Source of the DNA: Gammaproteobacteria bacterium
GTDB taxonomy: Bacteria > Pseudomonadota > Gammaproteobacteria > Steroidobacterales > JABDKV01
Assembly (NCBI GenBank): GCA_013003425.1
Contig: JABDJB010000010.1
Coordinates: 1-41,175, forward strand
Reading direction: 5' to 3'
Length of the DNA: 41,175 bases
A program made the position numbers and the translations under genes. Below, one piece after another: positions 8,441 through 16,462 of this stretch (within the stretch, counting starts at the first letter, position 1; every line of letters starts with the position of its first letter). Below the pieces are notes generated by a model. That model made no database searches. It was not told the origin of the DNA and saw only the letters and a program-made list of their open reading frames with translations.

Positions 8441-9331
8441 ATGTCCGATCGACGCGTTCCTTTGCGTGCCAGCATGGTGCTGGCAGCTGCCGTGCTGCTG
8501 GCTGCCTGCGGTGGAGGCGAACGCCGCCAGGTGATCCAGAACAAGGGTTCCGACACGCTGGTCAACGTTGCCCAGGCGTGGGCGGAAGAGTACCAGACGG
8601 TCGATCAGTCGGTTGTTGTTGCCGTATCCGGCGGCGGCTCAGGTACCGGCATTGCCGCGCTGATCAATGGCACCGTCGATCTTGCCAACGCCAGTCGGGC
8701 AATGAAACAGAAAGAAATCGACCTGGCGAAGTCATCGGGTCAGAATCCAATCCAGCATATCGTTGGCTACGATGCGTTGGCCGTTTTCGTGCATCAAGAT
8801 AACCCGATTGGCCCCATGTCGCTGGCGCTGCTGGCCGAGATCTACGGTGACGGCAGCACAATTTCCAAGTGGACGGATCTGGGCATCGAGGTGCCGGGCT
8901 GCCAGGGCCAGGAAATGGTGCTGGTGAGCCGGCAGAACAACTCCGGTACTTACTCGTACTTTCGCAGTGCGGTACTGGGCAAAGAGCGTGAGTTCCGTCT
9001 TGGCACCCGCGACATGCACGGATCCAAGGACGTCGTTGACCTGGTAGAGAAAACACCCTGCGCGATTGGCTACAGCGGCCTGGCCTACGCGACCGATCAC
9101 ATCAAGATGGCCTGTATTTCGAGTGCTGAAGGTGCGCCGTGTGTCGAACCGACGGTTGCCAGTGCCAGCGACCGCAGCTACCCGATTGCCCGGCCGCTGT
9201 TCATGTACACCAATGGCGAGCCGGCCGGTCACATCAAGGCCTACCTGGACTGGATCCTGTCCGATACCGGGCAATGCATCATCCTGGAGAAAGGCTACGC
9301 ACCGGCGCGTGGTGTAAGCTGCGGCGGTTGA
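8441..9331 (+). CDS. pstS: Phosphate ABC transporter substrate-binding lipoprotein PstS
   Basis: A 296-residue PstS-type phosphate-binding protein. The signal peptide ends in a lipobox LAAC with Cys at residue 23, so it is probably a membrane-anchored lipoprotein rather than a free periplasmic protein. The phosphate-binding loops are recognisable: NKGSDTLVNVAQAW, VSGGGSGTGIAALINGTVDLANASR (ends cited), and SRQNNSGTYSYFRSAVLG near residues 165-182. GGGGGAGA-type purines precede the ATG. It is the first gene of pstS-phoU*-pstC-pstA-pstB-pstB. A candidate Pho box precedes it. The mature protein has several Cys residues (for example VPGCQGQ, TPCAIG, ACISS, APCVE), which could form disulfides. Confidence 0.93.
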   Translation: MSDRRVPLRASMVLAAAVLLAACGGGERRQVIQNKGSDTLVNVAQAWAEEYQTVDQSVVVAVSGGGSGTGIAALINGTVDLANASRAMKQKEIDLAKSSGQNPIQHIVGYDALAVFVHQDNPIGPMSLALLAEIYGDGSTISKWTDLGIEVPGCQGQEMVLVSRQNNSGTYSYFRSAVLGKEREFRLGTRDMHGSKDVVDLVEKTPCAIGYSGLAYATDHIKMACISSAEGAPCVEPTVASASDRSYPIARPLFMYTNGEPAGHIKAYLDWILSDTGQCIILEKGYAPARGVSCGG

Positions 9332-9364
9332 TTCCCCGGTGAACCCAGTCTGGAGGTAGTAAGC

Positions 9365-10426
9365 ATGAGCCACTACGAAGAACGGCTCGCAAATGACCTG
9401 GAGCATATTAATGCCAGCGTTCGCGCTATGGCGGGCCTGGTGGAGCGCGCTCTGAAAGACGCGATGCATGCGCTGCTGGACGGCGATGCGCAGCTGGCCA
9501 ACCTGACGGTGTTGCGTGATAACCGAATTAACCGTGCCTCGCGCGAACTCGATCGGCTGTGTCATGCATTTATTGCCCGGCATTTGCCCGGGGCAGGGCA
9601 CCTGCGGCTGATCTCGGCCGTGATACGCCTCAACGTCGCGCTGGAACGCATCGGTGATTACGCCGTGACGATTTCGCGCGAATCCCTGCAGCTGTCTTCG
9701 CCGCCGGCCGGGCACCTGGCACGCGAGCTGGACCGGGTGGCTGACGAATCCCGCCGCATCCTGCACCAGGCCATCGAGGTGTTCGACTCCAGAAATGCTG
9801 ATGCCGCGGCCGCCACGATTCCGATGAGCGAGAACATCGAGAACATGATGGACGATGTTTACGCGGAGCTGATTGGCACTGAAAGCAGCCGTAGCCCGCG
9901 CGAGATCGTCGCGGCGTTTGTCGTGTTCAGCCTGCTCAAGCGAATTTCCGATCAGGGTAAGAACATCTGTGAGCAGACCCTGTTTGCAGTCACCGGTCAT
10001 ACAAAGAAAACGAAGACGTTCAACATCTTGTTTGTTGACGGCGACGACTGCGAACGCAGCCTGATGGCGCAGGGTATCGGCCGCAAGAGCTACCCTGAGG
10101 CAGCCAGCTATTCCAGTGCCGCCCGCGAGCCGCGTGCTGAGATGGCTACGGGCCTGGCGGATTTTCTCGATTCCTGCGGCATCGATGCCGGCCAGCTGGT
10201 GGTCGGCAGGCTGCGCGCAGGCCAGCACGAGCTGCAGGAGTACGACATCATTGTCAGCCTCAGCGGACCGGTGTCGAGTCACATCGAGGAAATTCCTTTT
10301 CACACCTCTGCTATCGAGTGGCCGGTTGGATCGGACTTGACCGGATCGGGCGGTTACGAAGATCTATACCGCTATCTCAAGCAGCAGATCGATGAACTAA
10401 TCGACGTGCTCGCAGGCGAAGGTTGA
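9365..10426 (+). CDS. PhoU protein fused to a degenerate LMW-phosphatase/ArsC-like domain
   Basis: A 353-residue two-domain protein. Residues 1-~212 are a full PhoU with two helical repeats; the motifs LRLISAVIRLNVALERIGDYA (~80-100) and LLKRISDQGKNICEQTLFAVTG (~190-211) are the repeated PhoU signatures. PhoU links Pst transporter state to PhoR/PhoB signalling. Residues ~218-353 resemble the low-molecular-weight tyrosine phosphatase/arsenate reductase fold: FNILFVDGDDCERSLMAQ matches the P-loop strand, but the nucleophilic Cys position is Asp225, while Arg231 and Ser232 are kept. A DIIVSLSG strand and an IEWPVGSD element also fit. The domain is therefore probably non-catalytic. The gene sits between pstS and pstC, not at the operon end as in E. 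coli. Confidence 0.85.
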   Translation: MSHYEERLANDLEHINASVRAMAGLVERALKDAMHALLDGDAQLANLTVLRDNRINRASRELDRLCHAFIARHLPGAGHLRLISAVIRLNVALERIGDYAVTISRESLQLSSPPAGHLARELDRVADESRRILHQAIEVFDSRNADAAAATIPMSENIENMMDDVYAELIGTESSRSPREIVAAFVVFSLLKRISDQGKNICEQTLFAVTGHTKKTKTFNILFVDGDDCERSLMAQGIGRKSYPEAASYSSAAREPRAEMATGLADFLDSCGIDAGQLVVGRLRAGQHELQEYDIIVSLSGPVSSHIEEIPFHTSAIEWPVGSDLTGSGGYEDLYRYLKQQIDELIDVLAGEG

Positions 10427-10442
10427 GCGGCAGAAATTCCCG

Positions 10443-11357
10443 ATGAGTCGATCCAAAGCCACCGATTTCGATCGCCGGAACCTCGACTGGTATATCGACC
10501 GCCTGTTGCAGGCCGTTGTCTTCCTCGGTGGTATTTCGGCGATCATCTTCATCGTCGGTATTTTTGTCTTCGTAACGCGCGAGGGTCTCGGCTTTCTCAC
10601 CACTGATTTCGACGCCGGCGAATTCCTGCTGTCGCCCCTGTGGCGCCCGACATCTGAAACAAATCCGACCTACGGCATCCTGGCGCTGATTGCCGGTACG
10701 GCCAGCGTTACCGGGCTGGCGATGCTCGTCGCGGTGCCGTTTTCGCTCGGCGCGGCGATATTCATCGCCGAGTTTGCCACCGGGCGGACGCGTGAGATTC
10801 TGAAGATCCTGGTCGAAATGCTTGCCGCCATACCGTCGGTCGTGTGGGGTTTTATCGGACTGTCCATAATGAACCCCCTGATCATTGAGTGGTTCAACGT
10901 GCCGGTCGGTCTCAACGTGCTCAACGCCGGGGTGATCCTGGGGTTGATGGCGGCACCGATCATGACGTCTATTGCCGAAGACGCCCTGAAAGCAGTGCCG
11001 GACCGTTACCGCGAGGCGGCTGAAGCCATGGGAGCAACCCGCTGGCAGGTCATCAGCCGGGTTGTGCTGCCGGCCGCAAAGAACGGCCTGCTCGGCGCGG
11101 TGCTGCTGGGTGTCGGGCGCGGCTTTGGTGAGACCATGGCCGTACTGATGGCGACCGGCCACTCGGTGAATATTCCCGGCAGTATTTTCGATTCTGTTCG
11201 TGCACTTACGGCGACTATAGCGGCTGAGCTGGGCGAAACGGCTGTCGGCTCGCCGCATTACCAGGCGTTGTTCACCATCGGGATCTTCCTGTTCGTAATA
11301 ACTTTCATCATCAACCTGACCGCGGATCTGATCGTCCGCGGAATCCGGAATAAGTAG
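10443..11357 (+). CDS. pstC: Phosphate ABC transporter permease PstC
   Basis: A 304-residue inner-membrane permease subunit of the Pst phosphate importer. Six hydrophobic segments are visible, the first at about residues 23-45 and the last at ~277-297. The EAA-type cytoplasmic loop that docks the ATPase is ALKAVPDRYREAAEAMGATRWQ (ends cited), and GVGRGFGETMAVLMATG follows, both typical of PstC. The gene starts 17 bases after the PhoU-fusion gene and ends two bases before pstA. Because the operon encodes two unequal ATPases, the PstC loop and the PstA loop may each prefer one of them; this is inference. Confidence 0.95.
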   Translation: MSRSKATDFDRRNLDWYIDRLLQAVVFLGGISAIIFIVGIFVFVTREGLGFLTTDFDAGEFLLSPLWRPTSETNPTYGILALIAGTASVTGLAMLVAVPFSLGAAIFIAEFATGRTREILKILVEMLAAIPSVVWGFIGLSIMNPLIIEWFNVPVGLNVLNAGVILGLMAAPIMTSIAEDALKAVPDRYREAAEAMGATRWQVISRVVLPAAKNGLLGAVLLGVGRGFGETMAVLMATGHSVNIPGSIFDSVRALTATIAAELGETAVGSPHYQALFTIGIFLFVITFIINLTADLIVRGIRNK

Positions 11358-11359
11358 TC

Positions 11360-12232
11360 ATGATGTTTGCCGCCTCCAGTCAGAACGACAAGGATCGCCG
11401 TACCCAGCGGCTTTACTTCATGCTGTTCGGAGTGATGACGCTGCTGCTGATCCTGCCGGTGCTGATCATACTCACGACACTGGTGGTAAAGGGCGGGCCG
11501 GCATTGTCGATCGATTTCCTGTTCACCAACCCGACCAACGGCATGACGGCCGGCGGCATCTTCCCGGCACTGCTGGGTACGATCTGGCTGGTGCTGGTCG
11601 CGTTGCTGTTCTCGGTGCCGCTGGGCGTGGCTGCGGCCATCTACCTCAGCGAGTACGCACCGGCAAACGTGTTCACGCGCATCATCAACCTCGCCATCAT
11701 AAACCTGGCCGGTGTGCCGTCGATTGTGCATGCGTTGTTCGGCGTCGGCGCCTTCGTTATTTTCTTCCGCTTTGGCACCAGCATCCTGGCAGCCAGCCTG
11801 ACCCTGGGCATCATGACGCTGCCGGTCGTTATTGTTGCCACCCGCGAGTCGCTGCAGGCCGTACCACACGCGTTTCGTGAAGCGTGCTGGAACATGGGCG
11901 CAACCCGCTGGCAGACGATTCGCCGCGTGGTACTGCCAAATGCCATCACCGGTATCCTGACCGGCGTGATTCTCGAGGTGTCGCGCACATCCGGTGAGAC
12001 GGCACCGATCATGTTTACCGGCGCGGCGTTTTTCCTGCCGTTCCTGCCGCAGGGCGTGCTCGACCAGACGATGGCGCTGTCGCTGCACCTGTTTGTCGTA
12101 TCAACGCAGGTGCCTGACATGCCCGAGCAACTGCCGTTCGGCGTGGCGCTGGTGCTGATCGGCATTGTGCTGATCATGAACAGTATTTCTATCGCGTTTC
12201 GCATGTACCTGCGGGGCAAAAAGAAGTGGTAA
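11360..12232 (+). CDS. pstA: Phosphate ABC transporter permease PstA
   Basis: A 290-residue permease that pairs with PstC. It has about six membrane segments, beginning at residues ~19-45. The coupling loop REACWNMGATRWQTIRRVVLP and the following EVSRTSGETAPIMFTGAAFF are characteristic of PstA. A shared GATRWQ motif is present in both permeases. The reading frame overlaps the first pstB by seven bases (pstB1 begins at a GTG inside the last pstA codons), so the two are probably translationally coupled. Confidence 0.95.
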   Translation: MMFAASSQNDKDRRTQRLYFMLFGVMTLLLILPVLIILTTLVVKGGPALSIDFLFTNPTNGMTAGGIFPALLGTIWLVLVALLFSVPLGVAAAIYLSEYAPANVFTRIINLAIINLAGVPSIVHALFGVGAFVIFFRFGTSILAASLTLGIMTLPVVIVATRESLQAVPHAFREACWNMGATRWQTIRRVVLPNAITGILTGVILEVSRTSGETAPIMFTGAAFFLPFLPQGVLDQTMALSLHLFVVSTQVPDMPEQLPFGVALVLIGIVLIMNSISIAFRMYLRGKKKW

Positions 12233-13011
12233 GCACGAGCGGCACCCTCGGCGCGGACACGGCAAAGATCTCGGTACGCGATCTGCAGATCAGCTATGGC
12301 GATCTGGCTGCCCTGAGCGGTGTCAACCTCGATATCCGCGAGAACGAGATTTTCGGCGTCATCGGTCCGGCGAATGCAGGTAAAACCTCATTCCTGAAAG
12401 CGCTGAACCGCATGGATATGTTTAATACTGAAATGCAGGTCAGCGGGGATATCAGCTTCAGCGGCCGCGACACGCGCAACCTGCGCAATGTCTATGCATT
12501 GCGCCGGCGGATCGGTGTGGTATTTCCGCTGCCGGTCGGTCTGCCAATGAACGTTTACGATAATGTGGCGCTTGCACCACGGCTGGGCGGCCAGCGCAAC
12601 AAAGACGAGCTGGATGTGATCGTCGAACGCTGCCTGCGTCGTGCGGCGCTGTGGGACGAGGTGAAGGATCGTCTGGATACTCTTGGCAGCATGCTGTCCG
12701 GCGGGCAGCAGCAGCGCCTGACTATTGCGCGTGCCCTGTCACAGGAGCCGGAAGTGCTGATGCTGGACGAGTTTTCCATCGCGGTGGACCCGGTTACCAC
12801 CATGCGCATCGAGGATGTGCTTAAGGAGCTGCGCGACGAGATGACTATTATCCTCGTGACAAATTTGGTGCAGCAGGCGCGGCGCCTCGCCGACCGGACG
12901 GCTTTCTTCCTGGAGGGCCGCTGCGTCGAGATCGGCGACACCGAGAACCTGTTCACCGGCGCGGTACAGGACCAGCGCACCCGCGACTATGTGGAGGGGC
13001 GTTTTGGCTGA
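12226..13011 (+). CDS. pstB: PstB-type ATPase 1, keeps LSGGQ but lacks Q-loop Gln and H-loop His
   Basis: A 261-residue PstB-family ABC ATPase starting at GTG. Walker A is an unusual but consensus-compatible GPANAGKT (47-54). The Q-loop position reads VVFPLP, with Pro101 where PstB has Gln. The signature LSGGQQQRL (157-165) is intact. Walker B ends in LMLDEF with Asp181 and Glu182. The D-loop reads IAVD instead of SALD. The switch His is Asn213 (IILVTNLVQQA against the normal VTHNMQQA). It is therefore a good signature donor but should be poor at hydrolysis in its own site. The adjacent second PstB has the opposite pattern, which suggests an asymmetric heterodimer. Confidence 0.92.
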   Translation: MVSTSGTLGADTAKISVRDLQISYGDLAALSGVNLDIRENEIFGVIGPANAGKTSFLKALNRMDMFNTEMQVSGDISFSGRDTRNLRNVYALRRRIGVVFPLPVGLPMNVYDNVALAPRLGGQRNKDELDVIVERCLRRAALWDEVKDRLDTLGSMLSGGQQQRLTIARALSQEPEVLMLDEFSIAVDPVTTMRIEDVLKELRDEMTIILVTNLVQQARRLADRTAFFLEGRCVEIGDTENLFTGAVQDQRTRDYVEGRFG

Positions 13012-13801
13012 TCCGGCAAGGCAGGCAGGCAGCGCGGGCGACTTGGCAATCCGCACCCGGGATCTCAATCTCTGGTACGGCACTTTCCAGGCGCTTTTCG
13101 ATATCAATCTCGACGTGCGTCACGGGATTATTACGTCACTGATCGGTCCCTCGGGTTGCGGCAAGTCAACATTCCTGCGCAGCGTCAATCGCATCAACGA
13201 GCGACTGGATTACGTGCGCATCAGCGGCTCGATCGATGTGATGGGCGAGAATATTTTTGCCCCTGGTGTCGAGCTGCTGCAGGTTCGCAAGCAGGTTGGC
13301 ATGGTGTTCCAGCGTCCCAATCCGCTGCCCCTGTCAATTCGCGACAATGTTCTGTTCGGCCATCGCCTGCACGAGGCGCGTGGCAAGGGGGCAAGAGCCA
13401 ATGCGGATGATGTGGTCGAGAAGGCGCTGCGCGAAGTCCTGTTGTGGGACAAGGTAAAGGACCGGCTCAATAATCGCGCCATCGATCTGTCGCTGGAAGA
13501 GCAGCAGAAGCTCTGCATCGCCCGGCTGCTGCCGGTCAAGCCGCGGGTACTGCTAATGGACGAGCCGTGCTCGGCGCTCGATCCGAAAGGCACCGAGGCA
13601 GTCGAGGAGCTGATCTGGGAGCTGCGCGGTGAATACACGATTCTCATCGTCACGCACAATATGGCCCAGGCCCGCCGTGCCAGCGAGGAATGCGTGTTCA
13701 TGCTGATGGGCAAGGTGGTCGAGCATACCGCCACAGACACCATGTTCGTGACGCCGCAGCACAAGGAAACGGCTGACTACATCGAAGGCCGCTACGGCTG
13801 A
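13004..13801 (+). CDS. pstB: PstB-type ATPase 2, keeps Walker/Q/H motifs but has a degenerate signature
   Basis: A 265-residue PstB paralog. Counted from the upstream ATG at 12989, Walker A is GPSGCGKS (53-60), the Q-loop Gln is 108 in VGMVFQRPNP, Walker B ends LLMDEPCSALD with Asp191/Glu192, and the switch His is 223 in IVTHNMAQA. The signature is degenerate: LSLEEQQKL (167-175) where PstB has LSGGQQQRL. I prefer TTG at 13004 as the start because GGAGGGG lies just before it inside the end of pstB1; ATG 12989 lacks a ribosome-binding site. The gene overlaps pstB1 by 8 bases. Its motifs complement those of pstB1 exactly. Confidence 0.92.
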   Translation: MADPARQAGSAGDLAIRTRDLNLWYGTFQALFDINLDVRHGIITSLIGPSGCGKSTFLRSVNRINERLDYVRISGSIDVMGENIFAPGVELLQVRKQVGMVFQRPNPLPLSIRDNVLFGHRLHEARGKGARANADDVVEKALREVLLWDKVKDRLNNRAIDLSLEEQQKLCIARLLPVKPRVLLMDEPCSALDPKGTEAVEELIWELRGEYTILIVTHNMAQARRASEECVFMLMGKVVEHTATDTMFVTPQHKETADYIEGRYG

Positions 13802-13808
13802 CAGCTCG

Positions 13809-13829
13809 CCGGCGGCGTTCGCCAGCCGG
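13809..13829 (+). other. Hairpin after the pst operon
   Basis: CCGGCGGCG and CGCC-A-GCCGG form a GC-rich stem with one bulged A and a very short loop. There is no T-run after it, so it may be a processing or stability element, or part of a Rho-independent-like but weak stop between pstB2 and the cotransporter gene. Confidence 0.35.
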
Positions 13830-13905
13830 TGTCAGTAATCTCCCTGATTTGTGACCATGGGAATCCGCGGTACCCTGACCGGATATCTACGTGGGGGCGG
13901 GTTTT

Positions 13906-15591
13906 ATGGATTCAGGTACGCTACAGCTGGGCGCGATCATCATGGGGTTGGTCGGCGGGCTTTCGATCTTTCTCTACGGCATGGAGTTGCTCACCGACTC
14001 CCTGAAAAAGGTAGCCGGCGAGCGCATGAAGACGCTGCTGGCGCGGATTACGACCAACCGGTTCAAGGGTGTTTTCGCCGGTGCATTCACTACGGCGGTT
14101 ATCCAGTCTTCCTCTGTGACCACGGTGCTGGCGGTGGGTTTTGTATCAGCCGGGCTGATGAATCTGCGCCAGTCTATCGGCATCATTATGGGAGCCGAGA
14201 TCGGTACCACGATCACCGCGCAGATCATCGCCTTCAAGATTACCAAGTTTGCGCTGCTGGCCGTTTCGATCGGCTTCCTGCTGAACTTCTTTTTCCGTGA
14301 AGACCGCATAAAGCGCTATGGCCTGATGGTGCTGGGTTTTGGCCTGGTGTTTTTTGGCATGAACATGATGGGCGAGGCTACCTACCCGCTGCGTGATTAC
14401 GAGCCCTTTATCAATCTGCTGCGTGACATGGAGAAACCGCTGTTCGCGGTGCTGCTCAGCGCCGGCTTTACCGCGCTGATCCAGAGCTCCTCTGCCACCA
14501 CCGGCGTCATTATCGTGCTGGCCAGCCAGGGGCTCATTACGCTGGAGCAGGGTATTGCGCTGGTATTCGGGGCCAATATTGGCACCTCTGTAACCGCCGT
14601 GCTGGCATCGATCGGCAAACCGCGTGAGGCCGTGCGCACCGCGCTGATCCACGTGACGTTCAACGTCCTCGGCGTCACGCTCTGGTTCAACTTCATCGAC
14701 GAGGTGGCAGCGCTCATCCGCACGGTGTCGCCGGTCGTTGCCGGCCTCGGCGGCATCGAGAAGCTTGCTGCCGAAACGCCGCGGCAGATTGCCAACGCAC
14801 ACACTTTGTTCAACGTCGGCAATACGCTGTTGTTTATCTGGTTTGTGGGCATCTTTGTCTGGATCGTGACCCGGCTGGTGCCGGATAAACCGAAACCGGA
14901 GGTCAAAGAGATAAAACCGAAGTATCTCGATCGTGAACTGCTGGAAACGCCGACGCTGGCATTCGATATGGTCCGGCTGGAGCTCGGCCGGCTCGCGCAG
15001 CAGGTCCTGCCGATGGTCGAACAGGGTCCCGGCATCGTCATGACGGGCAGCAAGGCACAGCTTGACAAGCTGCGCCAGCAGGATGATGGCGTCGATACGC
15101 TGTACGATGCGATCGTCGCGTATATCGGCGAGCTGTCGATACATCCGCTGACGCCGGAGCAGTCCGAGATGCTGCACGATTACATGTCGATTGCCGGAAA
15201 CCTCGAGAGTATCGGCGACACGCTGGAAACCAACCTTGTACATGCGGGTCACGAACGGATTCGCCACAACGTCACGGTCAGCCCGGAGACCCGGAAAGTC
15301 ATCGGGGAACTGGCCGAAAAGGTCCACTGGGCCGTTGCCACCTCGGCAAAAGCAGTCATCGACGATGACCGGCATGCAGCTTTCGACGTCATCGAGGCGA
15401 AGTCAGACATCAATGAGCTGGTAGAAGAAGCCGAGCATCACCTGGAACAGCGACTCACAGTGGATGCGCCGCAACGGCTGGCGACCTACCGTATGGAAAC
15501 CGAGCTGATCGAGAATCTGAAACGCGTGTACTATTTTGCCAAGCGTATCGCCAAGGCAAGCGTGGTGGAATCGATGCAGCAGGCGGCCTGA
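13906..15591 (+). CDS. Na+/phosphate cotransporter with C-terminal PhoU-like helices
   Basis: A 561-residue Na/Pi-cotransporter (PF02690-type, NptA/YjbB-like). Two inverted repeats each carry the QSSS signature: AVIQSSSVTT (Gln at ~67) and ALIQSSSATTG (Gln at ~193). About eight to nine hydrophobic segments span residues 5-330. After a Lys/Pro linker (KPKPEVKEIKPK) the last ~210 residues are helical and PhoU-like, including SIAGNLESIGDTLETNL and NLKRVYYFAKRIAKA. I chose ATG 13906 because GGGGGCGGG precedes it; an in-frame GTG at 13891 is possible. It lies just after the pst genes, giving a second, Na+-linked phosphate route. Transport direction cannot be told from sequence. Confidence 0.92.
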   Translation: MDSGTLQLGAIIMGLVGGLSIFLYGMELLTDSLKKVAGERMKTLLARITTNRFKGVFAGAFTTAVIQSSSVTTVLAVGFVSAGLMNLRQSIGIIMGAEIGTTITAQIIAFKITKFALLAVSIGFLLNFFFREDRIKRYGLMVLGFGLVFFGMNMMGEATYPLRDYEPFINLLRDMEKPLFAVLLSAGFTALIQSSSATTGVIIVLASQGLITLEQGIALVFGANIGTSVTAVLASIGKPREAVRTALIHVTFNVLGVTLWFNFIDEVAALIRTVSPVVAGLGGIEKLAAETPRQIANAHTLFNVGNTLLFIWFVGIFVWIVTRLVPDKPKPEVKEIKPKYLDRELLETPTLAFDMVRLELGRLAQQVLPMVEQGPGIVMTGSKAQLDKLRQQDDGVDTLYDAIVAYIGELSIHPLTPEQSEMLHDYMSIAGNLESIGDTLETNLVHAGHERIRHNVTVSPETRKVIGELAEKVHWAVATSAKAVIDDDRHAAFDVIEAKSDINELVEEAEHHLEQRLTVDAPQRLATYRMETELIENLKRVYYFAKRIAKASVVESMQQAA

Positions 15592-15616
15592 GCGAGCCCG
15601 GTCCATTTTGCAATGA

Positions 15617-15622
15617 TAGAAT
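15617..15622 (+). promoter_or_regulatory. Possible -10 box for a leaderless ppk2 mRNA
   Basis: TAGAAT ends exactly six bases before the ATG at 15629, and no Shine-Dalgarno sequence is present. The same TAGAAT-N6-ATG arrangement occurs at 4728-4740 before the TolB/TPR gene. The spacing would place transcription start at or next to the A of the ATG. No convincing -35 is visible. Confidence 0.35.
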
Positions 15623-15628
15623 CGTCGT

Positions 15629-16462
15629 ATGCTGGATAAGATCGATCTCGGCCAGAAGCTGGGCAAAGAAGAATATCGGCACCAACGAAGCATCCTTCGT
15701 ACCCGGCTGCTGCGGCTGCAGCGTGCCTGCTGGAAAAACAAGGTGCCTGTGGTCGTTGTGTTCGAGGGCTGGAAAGGGACCGGCAAGGGCGGGATTATCA
15801 ACGCGCTGACCCAGCCGCTCGAGCCGCGCGGGTTTCACTTTCACGCAATGCAGGCGCGGCGCAGTTACGAGGCGCTTATGCCCTGGTTATGGCGCTACTG
15901 GCTCAGGATTCCCAACTACGGCGAAATGGCTATTTTTGACCGCTCCTGGTACCGGCGTGTGCTGGTCGACCGGGTCGAGGGCGACGTGTCAGAAGTGGAA
16001 TGGCGCGAGGCTTACCGTGACATCAGCGATTTTGAGAGAACGCTTGCGGATGACGGCTACAAGATCCTGAAGTTTTTTCTGCACACATCACGGAAAGAGC
16101 AGAAAAAGCGCTTTCGCAAGCTGGAAGCCAACCCGCTGGAGTCATGGCGGGTGCACCCGGAGCACTGGCGGCAGAACAAGCTTTACAACGACTACGTGGT
16201 GTTGATCGAGGAAATGCTGGAACTTACCGAGTCGGAATGGGCGCCATGGACCATTATCGAGGCGCCGGACAAGCGTTTTGCACGCATCAAGGTGCTGCAG
16301 ACGGTGGCCGAGGCAATGAACGAGGCCCTGGCAAGTCGTGGCATCGAAATGCCTGAAGACAATTTCGAGGACGACTACCTGCGGCTGGCGGAGGAATCTG
16401 ACGAATTAAGTGAGGTTGATGCGGATGACAATGATGATGCAGGCGAGGCCGGACCGGTATGA
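15629..16462 (+). CDS. ppk2: PPK2-family polyphosphate kinase, Walker A variant (Pap N-domain-like)
   Basis: A 277-residue PPK2-family protein. PPK2 enzymes transfer phosphate between polyphosphate and nucleotides. The core is VVVVFEGWKGTGKGG with Walker A at 47-54; the usual Asp of GWDAAGKGG is Lys49. Walker B is AIFDRSWYRRVLVDRVEG with Asp104. The C-terminal ~35 residues are a very acidic tail (EESDELSEVDADDNDD). It overlaps the next PPK2 gene by four bases (ATGA). A degenerate domain followed by a canonical one is what I would expect of a two-domain Pap-type enzyme (AMP to ADP) encoded as two chains. Whether this chain is catalytic is uncertain. Confidence 0.9.
   Translation: MLDKIDLGQKLGKEEYRHQRSILRTRLLRLQRACWKNKVPVVVVFEGWKGTGKGGIINALTQPLEPRGFHFHAMQARRSYEALMPWLWRYWLRIPNYGEMAIFDRSWYRRVLVDRVEGDVSEVEWREAYRDISDFERTLADDGYKILKFFLHTSRKEQKKRFRKLEANPLESWRVHPEHWRQNKLYNDYVVLIEEMLELTESEWAPWTIIEAPDKRFARIKVLQTVAEAMNEALASRGIEMPEDNFEDDYLRLAEESDELSEVDADDNDDAGEAGPV

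Noticed and set aside
8732-10303. 523-codon open frame on the minus strand
   Set aside because: It is antisense to pstS and the PhoU fusion, both of which have clear family motifs; the predicted protein has a shadow-like His/Gln/Arg-rich composition and no domain.
14146-15375. 409-codon open frame on the minus strand
   Set aside because: Antisense to the Na+/phosphate cotransporter gene; Arg/Gln/His-rich with no recognisable motif.
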